NCBI RefSeq assembly: GCF_001514235.1
Contig: NZ_KQ948925.1
Span: forward strand, 559,469-623,468
Source: Streptomyces caeruleatus
GTDB lineage: Bacteria; Actinomycetota; Actinomycetes; Streptomycetales; Streptomycetaceae
Direction: 5' to 3'
Length of the DNA: 64,000 bases
The notes under the pieces were generated by a model. That model had not been told where the DNA came from and searched no databases. It saw nothing but the letters and a program-made list of their open reading frames with translations. Position 1 is the stretch's first letter. The number at the start of each line of letters is the position of its first letter. This document shows positions 35,101 to 42,049 of the stretch, piece by piece. A program made the translations under genes and the position numbers.

Positions 35101-35386
35101 CCCTGAGGGCGCCCCCGAGGACAGCCTGACGATCGAGAACGGCGCCCTGTCGGACGAGGGCCGCTGGCTGCGGCTCGACGCGACCGAGCTGACCGCGGCG
35201 CAGAAGGCCCGGTACCCCGAGTTCACGGACGCTGCGGCGTTCCGCGTCGCCCCCCGGGACCGCGACCGCGTCGACCAGGCCCTGGCCGGGGCGCAACTCA
35301 TCGCCACCCAGCGGACGGACAGCGGTGCCCTGTTGGGCGCCACCAGCGTGCGCGTCGCAGACCGACCGGAAGGAACCACCGAGTGA
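32183..35386 (+). CDS. Secreted GH13 amylase with pullulanase-type C-terminal modules (AcbE/AcbZ-like)
   Basis: A 1067-residue secreted enzyme. A signal peptide is followed by a Ser/Ala/Pro linker ([13 protein letters not shown]). The GH13 barrel covers about 70-560: DVITNHTAD (I), [10 protein letters not shown] (II, nucleophile near 325), [12 protein letters not shown] (III) and [12 protein letters not shown] (IV). Then come a beta domain, two CBM41/PUD-like modules (one with [20 protein letters not shown]) and a pullulanase-N2-like tail. In region II the usual KH pair is KN, and region IV has SHD rather than NHD. The GTG at 32183 has an AGGAG-rich site. It overlaps its paralogue downstream by four bases (GTGA). 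An acarbose-insensitive role like AcbE/AcbZ is inferred. Confidence 0.92.
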   Translation: [1067 protein letters not shown]

Positions 35387-38300
35387 ACGCCCCGTCCACC
35401 CACATCACGGACCGCCCAGGCCGAAGAAGGCGAAGCGCCCGCGCGACCGGCGGCACCGCCTCGGCCCTCGTCACCACCCTGCTGGCGACGACGCTCGGCG
35501 CCGCGTCACCCGCGAACGCGGTCCAGCGGCCGCCCGCGCCGCCGTCCGACGCCAGGCTGGCCGCCCAGCCGGCTCGCCACGACCTCACCCGGGAGCAGGC
35601 CTACTTCCTGCTGCCCGACCGGTTCGCGAACGGCTCGACGGCCAACGACCGCGGAGGCCTCGCCGGCGACCGGGCCACGACCGGCTTCGACCCCACGGAC
35701 AAGGGCTTCTACCAGGGCGGCGACCTCAAGGGCCTGATCAGGAAGCTCGACTACATCAAGGGGCTCGGCACCACCGCGATCTGGATGGCGCCGATCTTCA
35801 AGAACAAACCGGTACAGGGCGGCGGGGAGTCCGCCGGGTACCACGGCTACTGGATCACCGACTTCACCCAGGTCGACCCGCACTTCGGCACCAACGCCGA
35901 ACTGGCCGAGCTGATCGACAAGGCCCACGCCAAGGGCATGAAGGTCTTCTTCGACGTCATCACCAACCACACCGCCGACACCGTCACCAACACGGAGAAG
36001 CAGACCGGCTACCGCTCCAAGGGCGCCTACCCGTACCTCGACGCCGAGGGCCGCCCCTTCGACGACAGCTCCGGCATGAGCGGGGTCGAGGTCGACCGGG
36101 ACGCCTTCCCGTACACCCCCGTCGTGCCGGAGACGGAGAAGAACAGCAAGGTCCCGGCGTGGCTCAACGACCCCACCATGTACCACAACCGGGGTGACTC
36201 CACCTTCGTCGGCGAGAGCGGGCTCCACGGCGACCACACCGGCCTGGACGACCTCTGGACGGAGCGTCCGGAGGTCGTCAAGGGCCTGGAGCGGATCTAC
36301 CAGCGGTGGGTGAAGGACTTCGACGTGGACGGCTTCCGCGTCGACACCGTCCGTAATGTCGACATGCCGTTCTGGACCCGGTGGGCCACGGCGATCGACG
36401 CCTACGCCGCCGAGCGGGGCCGCGAGGACTTCTTCGTCTTCGGCGAGACCCTGTCGTCCGACCCGTCCGTCACGGCGCCGTATGTGACGCAGGGCCGGCT
36501 GGACGCGACGCTCGACTTCCCGTTGCAGAACGCCATCCGCGGCTACGCCTCCCAGGGCAAGCCGGCGAGTGCCCTCTCCGCCGTCCTCGCGCAGGACTAC
36601 CGCTACACCACCGACAAGGCCAACGCCTACGAGCAGGTGACGTTCCTCGGCAACCACGACATGGGCCGGATCGGCAGCTTCCTCCGTCAGGACAACCCCG
36701 GGGCGGACGACGCCGAGCTGCTGCGCCGCGACCGGTTCGCGCACGAGCTGATGTTCCTGTCCCGGGGCAACCCGGTGATCTACTCCGGTGACGAGCAGGG
36801 CTTCACCGGCCCGGGCGGCGACAAGGGCGCCCGGCAGACGATGTTCGCGTCGCGGGTGGCGGACTACCTGGACGACGACCTGATCGGCACCGGGCGCACC
36901 CACGCGTCGGACGCGTACGACACGATGCATCCGCTGTACCGGTCGATCGCGTCGCTGTCGCGGCTGACCGAGCGGCATCCGGCGTTGCGCGACGGTGTGC
37001 AGCAGGAGCGGTACGCGGCCGACGGCCAGGGCGTGTACGCGTTCTCACGCACCGGGGCCAGGGAGCAGGTCGAGTACGTGGTCGCGGTGAACAACGCCGA
37101 GGGGACGCGCACGGTCGAGGTCGCGACGGACTCGGCGGGGATGGACTTCCGCGGGGTGTACGGGTCGTCGGCGCGGGTCACCAGCGGCGCGGACAAGAAG
37201 ATCACGGTGGTGGTGCCGGGGCTGTCGGCGGTGGTGCTGAAGGCCGCGAAACGGCTGGGTTCCCCCGCGGCCGTACCGTCGGTGTCGCTGAAGGTTCCGG
37301 CGGCAGGAGCCACCGGTGACGTGGAGATCGGCGCGGACGTGGACGGCGGTCAGCTGAACCGCGTCGTGTTCGCCGCGCAGGTGGGCAACGGGCCGTGGCG
37401 CACGCTGGGTTCGGCCGACCACGCGCCGTACCGGGTGACACAGCATCTGGCGGACACCGTGCCGGCCGGGACGGCTCTGCGCTACAAGGCCGTGGTGGTC
37501 GACAGCGCCGGACGCACCGCGGGCACCACCGGCACGACCACGGCCGGACAGCCGCCGGCGAAGCCGAGGCCGGGCGCCGTGGACCGCGAGTACGTTGTGG
37601 TGCACTACCGGCGCGCGAACGGCGACTACGACGGCTGGCAGCTCAAGTCGTCCGTGGGCACGGCCGGTTTCACGGGCCGTGACGCCTACGGGGCCTTCGC
37701 CTGGGTCAGGCTGGACGACGGTGCCGTCGACGTGACCTACACCGTCGAGAAGGACGGCACCGCCGACGGCCCGCGGCGCACGGTCGAGGTCGCCCGGACC
37801 GGTGAGGTGTGGATCGAGCAGGGTGAGGCCGGGCAGGCGGTGACGGCGCCCGAGGGTGCGTATCCGCCGCAGGACGAGAAGAAGGCTGTCCTCCACTACC
37901 ATCGCGCCGACGGTGACTACGACGGCTGGGGTCTGCACACCTGGAGCGGCGCCGCGCACCCTACGGACTGGGCCGAGCCGCTGCGACCGGTGAGCGAGGA
38001 CGCCTTCGGAGTGACCTTCGAGGTGCCCTTGGCCGACGGCGCGAAGTCCCTGAGCTACATCGTCCACAAGGGCGACGAGAAGGACCTCCCGAGCGACCGT
38101 TCCCTGGACTTCGCCTCCCACGGCAGGAACGTCTGGCTCATCGGCGGCGAGAGCACCTGTCTGCTGCCGACCGTGGGCGCCGCCCCGGACCTGGACCTCG
38201 GTACGTCGAAGGCCCAGTGGATCGACGCGGACACCGTGGTGTGGCAGGTGAAGGCCACCGACGCCACCAGCCAGCAGCTCGTCTACGCGCCCGACGGCGA

Positions 38301-38550
38301 CCTCACCGTCGTGGACGGCGCCCTGTCCCACGAGGGGCACTGGCTCCGGCTGACGCCGACGGCCCTCACCGACCGGCAGAAGAGCAAGTACCCGCACCTC
38401 GAGGACCATCCGGCCTTCACGGTCGATCCCCGGGACCGCGACCGGATCCGTACCGCACTGCACGGCCAGGTCATCGCCACCCAACGTTCGTCCGACGGCG
38501 CCCTGCTCGCCGCGACGGGCGTACAGCTCCCCGGCGTGCTGGAGCGCTGA
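35383..38550 (+). CDS. Secreted GH13 amylase, tandem paralogue with the same module order
   Basis: A 1055-residue secreted enzyme, clearly homologous along its whole length to the preceding gene. Signal peptide ends near ASPANA. GH13 regions: [22 protein letters not shown] (nucleophile near 321), [12 protein letters not shown] and [13 protein letters not shown]. Two CBM41/PUD-like modules follow ([17 protein letters not shown] and [20 protein letters not shown]), then the pullulanase-N2-like tail ending [18 protein letters not shown]. Region II carries RN where most alpha-amylases have KH. The start GTG 35383 overlaps the upstream stop, so the two enzymes are made together. The CBM41-type modules should anchor it to alpha-glucans. 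Confidence 0.92.
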   Translation: [1055 protein letters not shown]

Positions 38551-38647
38551 ACCGACCGTTCACGGCGTTCAGTTTCGGCCGCATCGCCGTCTTCGCCGGT
38601 CGACGGCGACGGCGTTCTGATGGCAGGTGTCAGTCCTGCTCCGTCGC

Positions 38648-38678
38648 GGTGCGCGCGGCCACGCCGGCCGCGCGCACC
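38648..38678. terminator. Hairpin terminator after the amylase pair
   Basis: A perfect 13-base stem, GGTGCGCGCGGCC (38648-38660) with 38666-38678, and a five-base loop. It lies 98 bases after the last amylase gene, in the 330-base gene-free gap 38551-38880. Confidence 0.8.
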
Positions 38679-38771
38679 AGCTCTTCCGGCCGGGACCGAG
38701 GGATGCAGTCAGTCCTGGGACCACCGACCTGACCTGGCTGTTTCACGACATCGGGGACCGAACACCGCACA

Positions 38772-38819
38772 GTGAAAACACTTCCATGATTTTGCGAAAT
38801 TTGCCGCAAAACTTTTCAC
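38772..38819. promoter_or_regulatory. Nested inverted repeats upstream of the tendamistat-like gene
   Basis: An A+T-rich island contains an outer inverted repeat GTGAAAA (38772-38778) / TTTTCAC (38813-38819) and an inner one TTTTGCG (38790-38796) / CGCAAAA (38805-38811). The inner repeat resembles the TTGCG sites upstream of the inhibitor operon. It lies 62-109 bases before the start codon, a suitable place for an operator. Control by the LacI-type regulator at 29203-30246 is inferred. Confidence 0.6.
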
Positions 38820-38880
38820 ACTCCCTTCGCCACCTCCTACGCTGATCCCACATGTTCATGAAGTGAAGGGAATGAGCACG

Positions 38881-39234
38881 ATGGTGCGGATCATGCGTTC
38901 AACTTTCATAGCCCTGGCAATGGCTCTGTGTGCGACCACGACCGGCGCGGCGGCATCCGCCGCTCCCCAGGCGGCCTCGCCCCGGGCATCGGCGAGCTCG
39001 ACGCAGAGCCCGACCACGGCACCCGACTGCGTGCACCTCACCGTGGACTGGCGCTACACCTTCGCCAGCAACGACTGCTCCAGTACGTACACCTTCAGAG
39101 TCGTCTACCTGGACGGAACCGACGTGCCCTGCCGGACGGCGGCTCCCGGCGCCCTGATCACCTTCCCGGGACGGGGAACGCAGGGCAATGAAGTCCTGGG
39201 CGCCGTCCTGTGCGACGGCGAGGGCGACACCTGA
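38881..39234 (+). CDS. Secreted tendamistat-family proteinaceous alpha-amylase inhibitor
   Basis: A 117-residue secreted protein. A signal peptide covers about residues 1-28 (TFIALAMALCATTTGAAASA). The mature domain matches tendamistat in spacing. Cysteines at 50, 66, 84 and 111 are 16, 18 and 27 residues apart (tendamistat: 16, 18, 28). The WRY triplet at 57-59 sits seven residues after the first Cys, exactly as in tendamistat, where Trp-Arg-Tyr enters the amylase active site. VVYLDGT and CRTAAPGALITF also fit. ATG 38881 has an AAGGGA site; ATG 38872 and GTG 38863 are alternatives. It follows the three amylases and the acarbose-type genes, so the host may secrete two unrelated amylase inhibitors. 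Confidence 0.9.
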   Translation: MVRIMRSTFIALAMALCATTTGAAASAAPQAASPRASASSTQSPTTAPDCVHLTVDWRYTFASNDCSSTYTFRVVYLDGTDVPCRTAAPGALITFPGRGTQGNEVLGAVLCDGEGDT

Positions 39235-39344
39235 CCGCACCGCGAAAGGTTCTGCCCTCCCGGCGCCGTCCAGCTCCCTGGGCGGCGCCCTCTACGCCCC
39301 CGACGGGAGCCGCGATGCTGTGCCGCCTCGACAGGCCCCGGGCC

Positions 39345-40108
39345 TCAGACCGCCTTGGTCGTGCCGCCGTCGATGACGTAGTTGACGCCGGTGATGTTGC
39401 CGGCCAGGTCGGACAGGAGGAACGCGATCAGGGCCGCGACCTCCTCGGGCTCGGTCATGCGTCCGGTCGTGACGTTCTGGCCCTTCACCATCTGCTGGGT
39501 GAACTCGGCAAGCGTCACGCCGGACGCGGCAGCCCACTGAGCGACCGTGCCGTCGGGGTCCTGGTAGACGGGGGCGAAACGGTGTTCACGCGGACGCCCC
39601 GGGGACCGAACTCCTCGGCCAGGGACTTGCCGAGCGCGGTGAGCGCCGCCTTGGCCGAGCTGATGGCGACCGGGAAGCCCCCGGGCATCAGGGCCAGGAT
39701 GCTCGAGATGTTGACGATCGCTCCCCGGCGCTCGATCAGGCTGGGCAGGGCCGCACGCGTGGTACGGACGGTGCTGAGCAGGTTGATGTCGAGCGCGCCG
39801 ACCCACTCGCTGTCATCGGTCTCCAGGAAGCCGACGGTCGCCCCGTCCCCGCCTCCCACGTTGTTCACCAGCAGGTCTATGCCGCCCAACTCGGCGAGAG
39901 CGGTGTCGACGAGGGCGGATACCCCTTGCGCGGTACTCAGGTCGGCGGACACCGCATGCGCGCCGGTCTCCTTCAACTCGGGCGTGATGGTGCGGGCGGC
40001 GCCCACGACACGGACGCCCTCGTCGACCAGGGTCCGCACGGTGGCCAGCCCGATGCCCCGGCCGGCTCCGGTGACGACGGCCGTCTTGTCGGTGAGGTTG
40101 AGGTTCAT
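39345..40108 (-). pseudogene. Short-chain dehydrogenase/reductase, frameshifted
   Basis: From ATG 40108 the frame encodes a classical [45 protein letters not shown] and GVRVNTVSP. At about 39580-39585, within a run of five C, the frame is lost. The correct sequence resumes in another frame as [13 protein letters not shown] and runs to the normal C-terminus ([20 protein letters not shown] ... [10 protein letters not shown], stop at 39345). The conserved Pro-Gly after NTVSP is missing, consistent with loss of about four bases. The Ser-Tyr-Lys site is also degenerate, with SAKAALTAL where YxxxK is expected. It is divergent from a TetR regulator that probably controlled it. Confidence 0.75.
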
Positions 40109-40126
40109 GGCACTCCGATTCCTGAA

Positions 40127-40231
40127 CTGTGGATGCGATCTGTGGATGCGAACTCCGAGTTCCACGTTAATCCACACCTGTCGGTTTTCCAACAGACGTA
40201 TGAAAACCAACACGTGTTGCCTATGTGGAAC
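40127..40231. promoter_or_regulatory. SDR/TetR divergent promoter with repeats
   Basis: The 144-base gap is A+T-rich for this genome. It has a direct repeat CTGTGGATGCGA (40127-40138 and 40140-40151), an inverted repeat GTTCCAC (40159-40165) / GTGGAAC (40225-40231) and another GGTTTTC (40183-40189) / GAAAACC (40202-40208). The inner inverted repeat is the best TetR operator candidate. Confidence 0.55.
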
Positions 40232-40252
40232 GCGCAAATGTAGGCTCAGGAG

Positions 40253-40915
40253 ATGACCACGACGAACAACAGCGGCAACGCCCCGCCGGGCGATCGACGC
40301 GTGCGCCGCACCCGGGCGGCCCTGCAGCGGGCCCTGATCGACCTCGTCGAGGAGCGGGACCTCTCACAGATCAGCGTTGCCGACGTCGTGGAGCGCGCCG
40401 AGGTGAACCGCTCGACGTTCTACGCCCACTACCAGGACGTTCACGAACTGGCCGAGGCCGCCTGCACCTCGATGATCGACGACCTGATCGGGGTCGTCCT
40501 CGCCCTCGACCCCGCCCGCGCGAACTCACCCGGTTCCCCGGAGGACCCCGACCCCGCGCTGACGGCGTTCTTCGCGCACTTCGCCGAGCACGCCGGCCTG
40601 TACCGCGGCCTGCTGGGACCGACGGGAAGCGCGCGCGTCATCGAACACGTACGGCTGCGCACCGCGGCGGCCGCCCACTCATCCGGGCAGCTCCCCGCCA
40701 CGGACGAGACCCCGGCACCGGACAGCGCGGACCCGTCCGGCATCCCGCACGACGTGCCCGCGGCCTTCGTCGCCGGGGCGCTCATCGGTGTGGCCACCGA
40801 CTGGCTTCAGCGCGGATGCCCGCGCACGCCGGCCGAGATGACCGTCCTGACCAAGCCACTCCTGCGGAACGTGGCGGCCGGCGCCGGAACAGCACCCAAG
40901 CCCAAGCCGACGTGA
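40253..40915 (+). CDS. TetR/AcrR-family regulator
   Basis: A 220-residue TetR-type repressor. The N-terminal DNA-binding domain is clear: RRTRAALQRALIDLVEE ... ISVADVVERAEVNRSTFYAHYQDVHELAEA. The C-terminal half fits the TetR_C_8-type ligand domain. It is divergent from the broken SDR gene with palindromes between them, the usual TetR-target arrangement. With the SDR defective the regulator may be an orphan or control other loci. ATG 40253 opens the frame; the first 15 residues are polar and disordered. Confidence 0.9.
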   Translation: MTTTNNSGNAPPGDRRVRRTRAALQRALIDLVEERDLSQISVADVVERAEVNRSTFYAHYQDVHELAEAACTSMIDDLIGVVLALDPARANSPGSPEDPDPALTAFFAHFAEHAGLYRGLLGPTGSARVIEHVRLRTAAAAHSSGQLPATDETPAPDSADPSGIPHDVPAAFVAGALIGVATDWLQRGCPRTPAEMTVLTKPLLRNVAAGAGTAPKPKPT

Positions 40916-41283
40916 TCTCGTCAGCCGACCGCCCGTTACCCGCGCGCGACGACCTGGCACACGCGACACCCCGAGCTCTGACGGGACGGCAGCGACCGCC
41001 CCTTCACCGGCTCGGGCTGAGGCCCGCTCTCCCTGGCGGCCGTCTACCGGGGGGTCTTCACGGACTCCAGCAGCAGCCGGGCGACGGCCGGCGGTCTGCG
41101 GGGCCGGCGCCGTCCCTCGGTCCATCCGCGATCACCCCGGCGAGGTCGAGCAGACGCGTCCCGGCAACTCGGCGGAGCATCCGCCGTAGGGGACCAACCA
41201 GTCGTCACCGGGCAGGGCTCTGGCACGGGGGCGAGGGAGCACACCTGCGGCGTGAGCCACGTCGCATCGGAGCGGGTCAGGGT
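40916..41283. other. Gene-free stretch
   Basis: About 370 bases between the TetR gene and the PadR operator. Open frames exist on both strands but lack conserved motifs, ribosome-binding sites and plausible composition, so I see no gene here. Confidence 0.5.
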
Positions 41284-41307
41284 TGCTATGCAACGAGTTG
41301 CATAGCA
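41284..41307. promoter_or_regulatory. Perfect palindromic PadR operator
   Basis: TGCTATGCAA (41284-41293) and TTGCATAGCA (41298-41307) form a perfect 10-base inverted repeat around CGAG. It ends 11 bases before the PadR start codon. PadR proteins bind ATGC-N-GCAT-type palindromes in their own promoter, so autorepression is likely. Confidence 0.85.
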
Positions 41308-41318
41308 CGATCGTCGTC

Positions 41319-41891
41319 ATGGCGCTCGAACACGCGATCCTGGTGTCGCTCCTGGAGAAACCGGGATCCGGCTATGAGTTGGCCCGGCGTTTCGATCGGT
41401 CCATCGGCTACTTCTGGACCGCGACCCACCAGCAGATCTATCGCGTGCTCAAGCGCATGGAGAACGACGGCTGGGTCGAAGCCCGGGACGTCCCGCAACA
41501 AGGCCGGCCGGACAAGAAGGAGTACTCCGTCGCGGACCTCGGCCGGGCTGCGCTGTCCTCGTGGCTGCACGATCCGATCGAGCCGGAGAGCGTCCGCCAC
41601 GACCTGGCAGTGAAGATCCGGGGAGCCGCCTTCGATGACCCGGCCGCCCTGATCCGCGAGGTGCAGCGGCACCGGCAGGCGCACCGGGACCGGCTGTCGC
41701 ACTATCTCGCGGGCGAGGAGCGGGACTTCACGGGGCCCGAGGCGACCGCGGCCGCTGCGGAAGCTCCACCCGACGCGGAGCGAGAGCTCCAGCACGTCGT
41801 ACTGCGCGGCGGCATCGCGTACGAGCGGATGATGATCGACTGGCTGGACGACGTGCTCGCCACGCTGGCCCGGTTCGGCCCGGGCCGCTGA
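41319..41891 (+). CDS. PadR-family regulator
   Basis: A 190-residue PadR/Vtr-type regulator. The winged helix is EHAILVSLLEKPGSGYELARRF ... HQQIYRVLKRMENDGWVEAR with the wing around GRPDKKEYSVADLGR; a C-terminal helical dimerisation domain follows. ATG 41319 starts the conserved MALEHAIL. There is no clear ribosome-binding site, and the palindrome ends just before it, so the transcript may be leaderless or nearly so. It precedes an acyl-CoA dehydrogenase gene on the same strand, its likely target. Confidence 0.9.
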   Translation: MALEHAILVSLLEKPGSGYELARRFDRSIGYFWTATHQQIYRVLKRMENDGWVEARDVPQQGRPDKKEYSVADLGRAALSSWLHDPIEPESVRHDLAVKIRGAAFDDPAALIREVQRHRQAHRDRLSHYLAGEERDFTGPEATAAAAEAPPDAERELQHVVLRGGIAYERMMIDWLDDVLATLARFGPGR

Positions 41892-42049
41892 CGGCCACCG
41901 CAGCGCCTGCAACCGCGCCCGCCCGCGCCCACACCCGCACCCGCACCCGCCGATCTCCCCGCTCCCCCGGGCTCTCCGACTCTCCCGGCTCCTCCAAGCG
42001 CCAGATCTCCCGACTCCCATCCATCCACCAGCCGAAAGGGGTCCTCACC

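Noticed and set aside
40916..41283. Short open frames between the TetR and PadR genes
   Set aside because: No ribosome-binding sites, no conserved motifs, and they overlap the PadR operator.
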